64,000 nt of DNA from Exobasidium rhododendri. Taxonomy: Eukaryota > Basidiomycota > Exobasidiomycetes > Exobasidiales > Exobasidiaceae. The number at the start of each line of letters is the position of its first letter. Positions within the stretch are counted from its first letter, which is position 1. The notes beneath the pieces are model-generated. The model saw only the letters and a list, made by a program, of their open reading frames with translations. It was not told the DNA's origin and made no database searches. The stretch is from NCBI GenBank assembly GCA_026210745.1, contig CP110632.1, forward strand, positions 124,001-188,000. Direction: 5' to 3'. A program made the position numbers and the translations under genes. Below, in pieces: positions 21,808 through 32,400 of this stretch.

Positions 21808-23419
21808 ATGACGGCGACCAACGGAAAGACAAGCTCGACGACGATGACATACATCAAGCAACTGCGTAAAGTCTTGGACGATGCTCTTGACACGTTGGAG
21901 GAGGAGATCGAAGCGAGTGGGATGCCGCCGCTGGAGCTGGACGACCCAACTCCACACCCACTCGACGACACGCATGGATCTGCTCCTTCTTCTCGGCTGG
22001 TGGAAGCAAGAAAAGTCGCTACCTCTGCGCTCACTCGACTGCGTGCGACTGTCGAGCCTCGAGTGGAGCAGCAGTTCACCTTGCTGGGTCAGGTCTTTGA
22101 GTCGGCTGCTCTACGCTTCCTCTCGAACGCCGGCGTGGCAGACGCCCTCGTCACACAGGCCAAGCCTCGGCAGATTGGAGGCAAGACTGTTCATGCCATG
22201 AGTGCGCAGGAGCTGTCGAAGGCTGCCGTTGTGGAGGTGGACGCTGGCGTGTTGGCGAGGATGCTGCGTCATGGCTCCCTGAACGGCTGGTTCAACGAGG
22301 TGGACGTTGATGTGTTTGCGCCCACCCGACTCACTTCAGCGCTTTGCAGAGATCTTCCCATGAGCGCTTGGCTGGATATCGTCGGCAAGTACACTTTCCG
22401 AGCTGCCGGGGCCATTCCTGAGTGTCTCTTGGACGAGGAGTGGAGAGGAAAGCACGGCCAGAGCGCTCGACGATTCGACCAACCGTTCCACTACGAGTAC
22501 GGTGTGGACCACGACTTCTACGCCCACATCCAAGCGAAGCCGGAGGAGGTGTCCAAGTTTGCCAATGCAATGGAAGGTGCAAGTGAGCTCAGTCGACCGG
22601 CCGTGATGGAGGACATACCTTGGGTGGAATTGTGTGGTGGCATGACGATTGTGGACGTCGGCGGTGGAAAAGGGTCATTCACGGCGCCTCTACTGAACAC
22701 CTTCCCTGGCCACTTCAAGCTCGTCGTTCAGGATCGAAAGGAAGTCGTTCCGTTTGGAGATGCGTACCTCCAGTCGATTCTGCCTGCTCAGTATCCGACC
22801 AAGGAAGCACTCGCGGAAGCACACGACTTCTTCACGCCTCAAGTGCGCCGTGGGCCGGAGTACATCTATGTGATGCGCTATGTCCTGTGAGTACATAAGG
22901 CGATGATTTGAGGAACTTTACTGATGGGGCTCCTCGAGTAGACACACCTTCCACGACAACGAATGCATCAAGATACTCCAGGCCACGCGAGAAGCCATGG
23001 TGCCTTCCAGTCAACTCCTCATCTGCGAGACGCTCATCGTTCCAGGCGCCGATTCAAAGGCGGACAAGGGCATCAGCTACACCGTCAAGGCGCCAGAAGG
23101 AGTGTCTCTCATTTCAGACCGCAAACCTCTGCCGGAGAATCTGGGGCGCTCCCTTGCGGCTGCTACCATGCAGGATCTGCTCATGTTTACGTGAGTGTTT
23201 CAAGCGGGAAGAGGAGCAATTCCTAGCTGACACACACCTCCTTCCTCCTCACTACTACTACTACTACTACTACTACTCCTTACTCCCTTCAGCTTCAACA
23301 ATGCGCGTGAACGTACCCTCGGCGACTTTGAACACATGCTCGCCCAGGCACGAATGAAGATCTCGACGGTCTATCTCACTCGATCGTACGTCGTAGTCAT
23401 CGTGGCCGTTCCCGTGTAA
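21808..23419 (+). CDS. SAM-dependent O-methyltransferase
   Basis: Three exons (21808-22886, 22942-23190, 23293-23419) encode 484 aa. The SAM-binding glycine loop TIVDVGGGKGSF is followed by VVQDRKEVV (acidic end of strand 2). Further on, YVMRYVLHTFHDNEC spans the first intron and corresponds to the catalytic-His block of plant and fungal O-methyltransferases. An N-terminal dimerisation-type domain (residues about 60-250) includes RFLSNAGVADALV. The class methylates hydroxyls of aromatic secondary metabolites, and a PKS lies 6 kb away, so the substrate is probably the cluster polyketide (inference). The second intron contains (ACT)9. The stop is only 17 bases from the stop of the opposing monooxygenase gene. 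Confidence 0.87.
23251..23277 (+). repeat. (ACT)9 microsatellite in an O-methyltransferase intron
   Basis: Nine perfect ACT units directly precede the polypyrimidine stretch and CAG acceptor of the second intron, so length changes would alter the distance to the splice acceptor. Confidence 0.85.
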
Positions 23420-23436
23420 AGGGAAGGGAGAATGTA

Positions 23437-25221
23437 TTACACAGTCAGAGGCTCTTTCAATACAAATTTCTCGCCCTGTTCCTGCTCGAACGACTGTGCT
23501 GACTTGTAGTTCATGACCCATCCTGATGTGGCGCGAACATCAAACGAGTCAGCGTTTTCTTTTACCTTTTGCGAGATGAGCTCTTGGACCGGATCGTTCT
23601 CGCCCTTTCGATTGACCGGCACACCGTTCGCTTCCGACTTCTCCAGCGACCATTGTCGTGCCTTTTCCATCGCTTCCGGGTCGAAGGGCGTGGCGTTGGA
23701 GAAGTGTTGGATGAGACTGGCGCGTAAGAAACGAAGGCAAAAGGTCCTTTCGAGAGCCAAAGGAACCTTCTTTGGGTCATAGTCTACCTCGGAGAGCGCA
23801 AACTGAAGAGCTTCTGCGTCCTCCATCGCCAGTGCTGCGGCCACCGCTTGGAAGGGGAGCACTGCAAAGATATTTCACAATTAGTCGATGCAGTACAACA
23901 ACGTATCACCCTTAAGATACGGTGACCACTCACTCGGATGGGCGGCATCTCCTAGCACGATCGCCTTTCCCTTTGCCCACCGAGGGAGAGGAGCCTGTTG
24001 CCGTAGTTGCCACTGTCCGCACTCCTTGACGCAGCCGAGAATCTCTTTCAACGGTGATCCTAGTTCGCTGCACACCTTTTGCATGTGCGCCACCGATCCA
24101 CTGGCAGCCCAGTCTTCCGACGTTTGCTGTAATTTGTGGTCGGCTGATCGAAGAAGGAGCGTCATAAGCGGTGTATCAACGAGCATTACAATGTACCCCC
24201 CCCCACTCACGCAAGATTACTGCTCCATTGACCGTGCCGTCTTGGTGGCATCGCTACAAGTCGTATGAGACAGCATATCGAGTCAGCACTGTCTTCCCTA
24301 CTCGTGAAGAAAGCACACTCACGTAGACGAGGAAGCGCTGGTCCACATGATCAGCAGTGACAATGTACTGCGCAGAAGGTCCAATGAGCTCATCGATTTG
24401 TTTGACCGTCTCCGGCGGCAGATGAGCCCAGTCTTGCGGCTGTAGAGTCCACCGATATATCGACAGCCCACTCGGCCTTACCACTACGTTGTCAACGATG
24501 CTTGAGCGGACGACTGACCGGACGCCTTCCGCTCCTGAGTAGACAGAAGAGTAGAAGGACACGAGAGAATTCATTAAGACAGTGACATCTCCTTCCCCCA
24601 AGCGGAGCTCACCACACTCACCGATAATGAGATCACCCGAGAAGGTCTTTCCGTCCACCGTCGTCAGCGTTCCAGCTTCCACGTCCTGCAAGACCATAAC
24701 GTTGAGAGGACTGTCTCCGTCTGCACACTTCGACACTCACCACTTTGGCGACCTCCTGACTGAACACAACATCCGCATGTGTCGTCTTTCCGTCTTCCTC
24801 TGTGGCCTTTCTGTATAGCTCGTCGAGGAGCGTGCCTCTATGTGCCATGTACTAGAGGGAAATTGACATTCAAAATAAGTCGCTGCATGATACTGCTCAC
24901 TTACAGCAATCACACTCTACTCACCCAGTCATTCGTCGGTGGTGTGAGCTCCCGGGCCAGCTTGCCGTCCCATCCATACGCACGGATAGCCTTTCCCTGC
25001 ACCATCTTCATCTCTCCTAATGGCTGCAGACCGAAGTTGTTTCGCAGCATGTTGGCAGCCGATGTGTATTGTGCTAGACCTGCGCCACGAATGTTCATCG
25101 ACGTCGCATCACTGGCCTTTTCCAGGATGGTGATCTTGCTTGCATGCGGGCGAAGGACGATCGCCGAGCTGAGCCCAGCAATTCCAGCACCGACGATGAT
25201 TACGTTTAGTGAGCCTGCCAT
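23437..25221 (-). CDS. FAD-dependent monooxygenase (salicylate-hydroxylase-like)
   Basis: Seven exons on the minus strand give about 453 aa. The N-terminal dinucleotide-binding motif is VIIVGAGIAGLSSAIVL, followed by an acidic strand end ITILEKA. The second FAD motif reads GAEGVRSVVR and the third spans an intron as GDAAHPMLPF. These are the three hallmarks of class A flavoprotein monooxygenases that hydroxylate aromatic rings with NAD(P)H and oxygen. No signal peptide or membrane anchor is evident. The exon beginning PDHKLQQTSEDW uses the upstream CGATCAG acceptor, which keeps the frame; the nearer TTACAG does not. It is convergent with the O-methyltransferase. A tailoring role in the polyketide pathway is inferred from position. 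Confidence 0.87.
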
Positions 25222-25954
25222 CTTGGTGAAGAGGATAGGATGATGGCTGCAGTTGTAGAATCATGAAAGCGGAGGGCGCAATATGCCCTCTGGAAGAAGC
25301 TCGACAATGGCCCGGCTCCGCGTCCAGAAGGCGGAAAGATGCTCTTGCTCCACCTTGCAAGTCAAGCGGAAAAGACAAGCGTGGTCCGAGCGAGATTGTA
25401 ATCTCTAGATATCCAAAATTAAATAGGGAAAAGAACTTGAATTATCATTAGGGCAGAATATTTGAATCTAAAAAAGAAGGCGAACGTGTTTACACGAAGT
25501 TCCCGGCGACTTCGACGGAGCTTGAATGCAGCATTACGTTTCAACAAAGATCCACACTGCTACGTTGCCGTCCCCTCTTCTCCGCCGCCTTTCCCACACG
25601 CAAGCAAAATTAAAGGTCAGTTGGACATTTTAGTGCGAATTAGGTTTCAATGGAGCCGCTAAGGATGCGCCAGACTGCATGAACACCATCGCGATGGCCC
25701 TTGCACATCTGCGTGACGCCCGTGGAAAGGGGGAAGAAATTAAGATAGAGGGAGAGGAGCCGTCGGAAGGCGAAATCGGCTCCTTATCTGCCCCCCATCG
25801 CTTCGATGCGTCTTCTGGAAGTTGACACAAGTTTAAGCGGCGTTTAGATTCTATGACCTGTGCCCCTTCTCCTTTTCTCCAATATAAGGGAGTCAACCTT
25901 CCAGCACTCTCTACTCTCTTCTCTTCTCTCCACCTCACAGCATCCAATCATACC
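25222..25954. other. Divergent promoter region between monooxygenase and membrane-protein genes
   Basis: About 730 bases shared by two divergent genes. AT-rich in the middle. No supported gene. Confidence 0.55.
25883..25888 (+). promoter_or_regulatory. TATA box of the membrane-protein gene
   Basis: TATAAG lies 72 bases before the ATG at 25955, followed by a CT-rich leader. Confidence 0.5.
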
Positions 25955-27396
25955 ATGTCGTCCCCTATCCTCAATCCGAACTCAAAGTATGCACATCTAC
26001 CACCCGACATTGCGAATCAAACCCAAGCGGTAGAACTTGTTCTCGTCACTGTCTTGGGATTCTACGGATGGGAAATCTTGACAGGTTTGACATTCGACTA
26101 CTTTATGCTTCTTCGTGCCTTTGGAGTTCACGTTGGACCAAAGACGGCGAATTCATCTCTATCAGCGCTTTCAAGGTCTGCACCTCAATCTACCTCCAGT
26201 AGAGTGTTCTCGATTCTGGTGGCGATTGTGTATCTGGTGACTCGGTGAGTGATTCATCATACGCTCCTCTGATACCTCTGATTAAAATAGGACCTTTCAT
26301 CTAATGTTATTTTATGTCCCCCACAGATACTCATCCCTCATCTATGCTGCCGTCTTTACTGCCTTTCTGCTACAGAAACACACCGACTGCGAGGTCTGGC
26401 AGATTGGGGCAGCCCTTCCCGCACCGTGAGTAGTCGTGCTGTCAAGTGCGGGTTGCTGGAGTAGTCCACTAATACAGACTCTTATGCTCTCCCTCCAGAT
26501 TCGCCGTCATCACACCCACACTACTCCTTTACTTCCGCTTGATCGCCATCTCCGGATTCAAGTTGTGGTCAGTAGTAGGCGTCGGAATCATCTGGGTCGG
26601 AGAAGTGATTGCCGCGTTCTTCATTCTTCCTGCTTCGATTGGACACGGTGTGGCCATTGCTGAGACGGGATACTGCACGATTGGAGGATTCGGCATCCAA
26701 GGACAAGCGCAAACCATCTACACACTGTTCCTGAACACCATCTTGTTCATCGCTATCTCGCTTTGTGTGCTCCGATTGCAGAACGCTTCGGATGGCAGTC
26801 CAACGTCCACGGTAAAGAAAGCGTTCAAGCAGAACTTGCCCAGCTTGTCACAACTTCTTCTGGCCGATGGTTTGTTCTACTACATCATCGCCGTCGTCAC
26901 CAATCTGATCAACGTCATCTTCGTCTTTTCACCGAGCATCGCACCTGCTCTACGTCTAATGTGGACCGTACCCAATTCCACAATCACTTCCGCCATGGTC
27001 TGTCGAATCACTCGAACGCTGATCGAGAACGGCTCAGGCGCGATCAGTAGTCGAATGTCGAGGAAGACTCGATTCAGTCAGAATAGACCAAATAGAAAGG
27101 AAGAGATTGAAAGTGACAATGCAATGGGATCAGGTCGTCTTGCAACGGACACTCCTTCGAGCAATTCCCACAATGGAAAATCGACCTTTGCAAGTTTTAA
27201 CTCAGGGCCGTCGCCGATTGTCAACTACAAAGATACGAATTTCGCCTCTTCCAATCGTGCTGATCTAGGCGAAATGGGACTTCCTTCCCTCTCCGTCACT
27301 GGATCGTTGAGAGAGGAAATACTAGCACCGTCGTCCGTCGTCACGATGCAAACGGAGACATTCCAAGCGGTCAGTAGATCTGACAAGTACAATTAG
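25955..27396 (+). CDS. Seven-helix-type integral membrane protein of unknown function
   Basis: Three exons encode about 428 aa; the introns (26243-26326 and 26427-26499, approximately) have GTGAGT donors and CAG acceptors. About seven hydrophobic segments occur, including VELVLVTVLGFYGWEIL, FSILVAIVYLVTRYSS, GVGIIWVGEVIAAFFIL and LLLADGLFYYIIAVVTNLI. A hydrophilic Ser/Arg-rich C-terminal tail of about 120 residues follows. The arrangement resembles the many basidiomycete 7TM proteins of unknown function and could be a receptor or sensor; no GPCR motif is certain. It lies inside the polyketide cluster, convergent with the SAT gene (75 bases between stops), but nothing in its sequence links it to biosynthesis. 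Confidence 0.75.
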
Positions 27397-27471
27397 GCAG
27401 TCAACTCTCTTTTCTTCATCTTATACCGCATTGTAACATTGTTGCTCGCTATTGATACATCTTCTTCACAT

Positions 27472-28815
27472 TCACTGCTTTGCCTCTACTAATGCTTCAT
27501 TGATGTCTACAAATGTGACGCTCATCTCATCCTGTAATTCTGTCTTTAGCATGCCCATCAACTGTTTCGCAGCACCTGAATTCGGTCCAATCGAAGAGAC
27601 TTGCAGGCTACGACGTGCAGAATGCTGAGGCGAGCTCCGCAACTGAGCCGCAATAGAAGCGGCCACTACAGGCCAGTCCACACGCTCTTGAAGACACACC
27701 TTCAGCATCTCTGTTGCACTGTCGAAGCCGCCTTTTACGTCTGCGCCTCGACTGATTAGACTTCCTCCAATCGTGTGTAGCAGTGGACTGACGAGCTGGT
27801 CGGCAGAAGGAATAACAGCCCCATTCTCCCCTCGAACTGCCTCAATCGCTGCTGGGAGTGTGTCCTTGTGGAACTCGACGGAGTGGAATGGCCCAGGAAT
27901 GTGCAGACGTGTGATTCGTCTGCCATCAAGACCCGTCTTCTGCTGCTGCTCTTCTACAAACAAGTCGAGCTGATCAGGGGTGCCGGTGATCATCACACAG
28001 GCGGGCTCGAGCTTGGCAGATATGAACAAGTCCGAGGCCCACTTCGGTTCGACCATGGAGTACCTCTCGTTGAAGCTGTCAACTTCTTGCTGCGTCTGGT
28101 CTGAGGGCAGGTCGCCTACTACACATCCCCATCCCTTGAGGTTGATCTTTTCTGGCGTTGTCGCCTTCTTGCTCATAGTGCTTTGTCTTGCGGTGAGTCC
28201 CACCTGTCGGGCTGTCTCGCCCGCTGCACCAGACCAGAATCCGACCCGAACTGCACCGAGACCAAACTCGACGAGATCCTCGATAGAAGTAGATGCAGCC
28301 GCGGAGAAAGCAGATGCCCAGCCGCCACAGAAGCCGGTGACTGCCCAGATGCCAAGCTGTTCGAGAAGAGTGCCGCCTTCCATACACGTCTGCTCTGCGA
28401 CACGCTTCTCGTAATGCCATATCAACGTTCCGATTTGAACGGTAGCGTGAGCCACGCCTACTGCCACCATGACTGGCAATCCAGGTATCGCAGAGCTCTC
28501 CACTGCTTTTGCTTGACTGTCTTGCGGGAATCTTCGCTCCAGACCGGCAAGCGCAAGTAGTGGCTTTGGACCATTTCGACTTTGGACTTCCTTGGGAAGC
28601 ATCGACTCCTTGAAACAGCTTCGTGTAGAATGAACGCTCAGCCTGACATTCTCCTCTTCGGTCACCTTGCCCACTCCATCGAGGAAGCGATTTAGATGAG
28701 GAAATGACTTGACATTCTTCGCCGCAATCTCGTCCAGATGCTTGACTGTCTGTGAGAATGGTGCTCCGAATCCTGACAAGACCAACAGATTGAGAGGACT
28801 AGTATCGAGAGTCAT
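27472..28815 (-). CDS. Free-standing starter-unit ACP transacylase (SAT)-like protein
   Basis: Intronless minus-strand gene, 447 aa. The sequence looks like the SAT domain found at the N-terminus of fungal non-reducing PKSs, here as a separate protein. The catalytic cysteine motif G-x-C-x-G is present as GFCGG with Cys at about residue 163, in the context WAVTGFCGGWASAFSAAAS. A downstream VRVGFWSGAAGE block and the catalytic-His block IPGPFHSVEFH (His about 311) match the acyltransferase fold. In classical NR-PKSs this domain loads the acyl starter onto the ACP. The adjacent divergent PKS begins directly at its KS, so this protein probably works in trans (inference). There is no signal peptide. 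Alternative: a malonyltransferase-like paralogue, but Cys in place of Ser argues against that. Confidence 0.78.
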   Translation of the reverse strand: MTLDTSPLNLLVLSGFGAPFSQTVKHLDEIAAKNVKSFPHLNRFLDGVGKVTEEENVRLSVHSTRSCFKESMLPKEVQSRNGPKPLLALAGLERRFPQDSQAKAVESSAIPGLPVMVAVGVAHATVQIGTLIWHYEKRVAEQTCMEGGTLLEQLGIWAVTGFCGGWASAFSAAASTSIEDLVEFGLGAVRVGFWSGAAGETARQVGLTARQSTMSKKATTPEKINLKGWGCVVGDLPSDQTQQEVDSFNERYSMVEPKWASDLFISAKLEPACVMITGTPDQLDLFVEEQQQKTGLDGRRITRLHIPGPFHSVEFHKDTLPAAIEAVRGENGAVIPSADQLVSPLLHTIGGSLISRGADVKGGFDSATEMLKVCLQERVDWPVVAASIAAQLRSSPQHSARRSLQVSSIGPNSGAAKQLMGMLKTELQDEMSVTFVDINEALVEAKQ

Positions 28816-29426
28816 TGGATGAAGCCACAGATGCTGCTGCTTTTAGTAGATTGTGGTATTAAGACTAATGTCCCGTCAACGTATAGAGCAACGTACAGAT
28901 AGTGGAGGGGGGTTAGTAGCATCGCCCAGCTTTCAGAGCCTTCATCAAATTTCCCCTGGCTAAACTTACCTTAGCTTGACTCGCACGGGACTCATGTACG
29001 CCCACGCAGGATTACGACGGGCTCTCTATCCCCAGGGGAAGTTATACAATGGAAACTCCTTCAGGGCGGGTAGGAAGAAGAGTGCCGAATTTCGAATCGC
29101 GTGATCCGCATTGCTTTTTTTCCCACTTTAGTGAATATAGTGGTGACTAGCGCAATTCACGTTTGCCACTAGTAAAAGTAGCAAGAACGCCGTACGCCAC
29201 GCTAAGGAATACGTGCCTGGAGGAGAGTAATGTGGTGAAAGGGGAGTTGGTGGAGGCTTGCTTAACCTTGGAAGTATTTAATGACGGGTGAGGAAGCAAG
29301 AAGTAGCGAGATAACGAAAGAGCAATGACGGGCTGAACTGCACGTTGCATCTGAATAAGAACGTCCTTCTCGTCTGGTCAATCTCTACCCTCTGTCCATC
29401 ATCACCATCATCGTCATCAACGTATC
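28816..29426. other. Bidirectional promoter region between SAT and PKS genes
   Basis: 611 bases between two divergent start codons, a spacing that would allow co-regulation. A weak TATTTAAT element at about 29274-29281 precedes the PKS start by about 150 bases. The last 60 bases are pyrimidine and ATC-rich. I see no clear long palindrome that I could name as a regulator site. Confidence 0.55.
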
Positions 29427-32400
29427 ATGGCGCTTGGCCGTGACTTGGCGGACATTGCCATTGTCGGATCAGCGTTTCATCTGCCGTCTGGAGCGGGTAA
29501 AGAAGACTTGACCACGAATGAAGCTCTGTGGGAGTTCTTGTCCACAGAGCAGAACTCTCACATCACAAAAGATAGTCCTGGCCTTTCGGAAAGGCAACGG
29601 TTCCTCTTTGACTTGCTGCCCAAAGAAGTAGCCACGTCTGGTGCAAACTTCTATCGCGATTCACCATGCATCGATGAGGTTCTGTTCCATGTCAATACAA
29701 AGGAAGCAGCGGCCATGGATGATCAGATCAAAGATCTCTATCATGTGTCGTACCGGGCGCTGGAGAGTGCAGGCTACAAGCCCAGCTCTAGCAATGCCTG
29801 GAATCCTGAACATTTCGGCTGCTTCGTAGGGACAAGCACCGAGGACTACACCAGCAAGCAACCAGACACAGACGACATCAGTGCACATCACTTACTCGGC
29901 ACGCTGAGATCATTTCAGAGTGGACGTCTGTCGCATTGCTTTGGCTGGAAGGGACCATCGGCCGTGTATGATTCCGGTTGTGCATCGTCTTTTACCGCAC
30001 TCCATTCCGCCTGGCAGAGTCTGCAGCTGCGTGATTGTTCGGCAGCGCTTGTGGGAGCGAGTCATGTCGCTACCGAATGGACTGCTCCGACGTCCTTTGT
30101 TGCGCTGCAGAAGGCTCACTTTCTCACCACGGAAGGCGGTCAGTGCAAACCATTCTCGACATTTGCAGACGGATACTGTCGTGCGGAAGGTACCGTTGTC
30201 ATGATCCTGAAGCGACTTGATGACGCACAACGAGACGGCGATCGTATACTCGGTGTCATCAAAGGGAGCTCTGCTGCCGCCATGTCCTCTCCACAGAGCA
30301 TCACGAGGCCGATGGCGAAATACCAGAGCATGGCCATGGACGCGGCACTCAGAAGAGCCAAGTTTCTCCCCGACCAGATAAACTACATCGAGGCACACGG
30401 CCCAGGCACACTTGCAGGTGATCCACAGGAATTCGAGGCGCTCAGCGACGCTTTCCTGGGTGGTGCTCATATCCCCGTTGGCTCCATCAAAGGCAACGTC
30501 GGTCACTCCGAAGCCGCATCTGGACTGTCGAGTCTGCTCAAGGTACTTCTACAACTCGATCGACACGAGATCCTTCCTTTTACACCGGCCAACGATCCGG
30601 TAAACCCAGCATTGACACCGTTCCTAGATAGAGGCGCCCTTCGTCTTGCTCGTCGGCTGGAGCCGTGGGTGCCAACTTCGCCCAGGAGAGCGCTGATAAA
30701 CAACTTTGGAGCTGCAGGTGCGGTGCACTGCGTCAGCGTCGAGGAGGCCGCAGAGTCAACCAGTGCAACACAGGATCTGACCAGCAAAGATGCCAGCGAG
30801 CAGTCGCTTCCATTTGTCGTATCTGCGCCGTCTCTTGAGAGGTTGCAGAGCCGTCTGCTGCAGTATCGAGAATGGCTCAGTCAGCACGAGTGCAGCTTGA
30901 CCGCGCTGGCTCGCACTTTAGCGCTCGAGCAGCAGACGCACAAACACCAGACAACCGTCGTCGCATCGAACAGAGACCAGCTACTATCGTCCCTGTCGAC
31001 CAGTGCCAGCATTAGTAGACCCTCGTCGGAGTCACAGGGCAATCCAGAAGTAGTATTTGTTTTTGCCGGGCAGGGAAAGGCGGCTCTGGATCCCACAACC
31101 ACAGACGTCTACGTCCATTCCATCACCTTCAAACGGGTAGCGGACCAGTGCCTGGCGATAGGATACGCCGTCTTTGCTCCCGAAGATCACTCGTTACTGT
31201 GGCGGTTCACACTACAATACGCTCAGGCCTGCACGTACAAGGCATGGGGTGTAGATGCCAGTGCCGTAGCTGCGCATTCCTTTGGGGAGTACGCGATGAT
31301 GGTCTTCGCTGGAGTCCTTTCCCTCCACGACGCACTGAGGCTCCTTGCCTGTCGTGCTCGTCTTGTACGAGAAAGGTGCAGTGCCGTCGTAGTGGGATCG
31401 GCCATGCTCAGCATTCGTTGTCAAGACGAGAGGCAGCTGGAGAGTCTGCTAGCGAGCAATCCCGACGTCGCTGTCTCGTGTCGCAACAACCCGAAGAGCT
31501 TCACGCTGAGTGGAAGGAGGAGCGCCATGGAACACTTCAAGGAGGAATATGCTCTGATCGAAGGCACGAAGAGTGTCTGGCTGGACCATGTGGATGCTGC
31601 CTATCACAATCGGTCACTGATGGAGCCGGTCCTGCTTGAGTTGTCCCAGTGCGCTGAGGGTGTTTCCATGAGCTCCAATCAGATCCCAGTCTTGTCTACC
31701 GTGCATGGACGAGTGCTCCCGGCGAATGAAGACGCTGTTGAGCACACGTACTTTGTCAAGCAGACAGCCGATTTGTGCGACTTTGCAGGGGCGGTAGAAG
31801 ACTATCAAGTGCGTCAGGACTCGGTGTGGCTTGAACTGGGAAGCGACACATCGACGCTGTCTTTGCTGTCAGGGCATGACGATGTACAACGTCTGGGGAG
31901 CATGAATAAAGGCGCTGACTCACTGTCGACGATGATCACTTCGTCGTTGAAAGCAGGTGCGAAAGAAGGCGCCATCCTGTCCGACACCACCACCACAAAG
32001 CACGCACGAATGGCACTCCCGCCGATGCCGTTCATCACCAAGCCACAAGAGCTGCAGAGGAAGAGGAGGCCTACAAAGGAGAGTACAAGCAGGGGAGGCT
32101 CTACTTACACTCTCGATCGAGAGACGCTTCTCCATCTCTCAGACGGTCACACGGTGGGAGGGGCGGACATCCTTCCAGCGGGCGCATACATTGCCCTTCT
32201 AGCGTCAGCAGTCAACTCAAGAGAGGACGACCTCGAGCTGTCTGCCTTTGACATGCCCACTCCCTTTATACCCAAAGACGCCAGTGAAGAGGATGCGCTG
32301 GAGCTGCGATTGAGCGACGTGCAGGAAGCAGCCGACCTGAAGACTTTCTCCGTCTTATCGACGCTGTCTGGGCAGGTGTGCGCTAGAGGCACGTTTCGAT

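Noticed and set aside
25955..27396. Assigning the membrane protein as a cluster transporter or pheromone receptor
   Set aside because: The helix pattern fits a 7TM protein, but I see no transporter signature or receptor motif that would justify either name.
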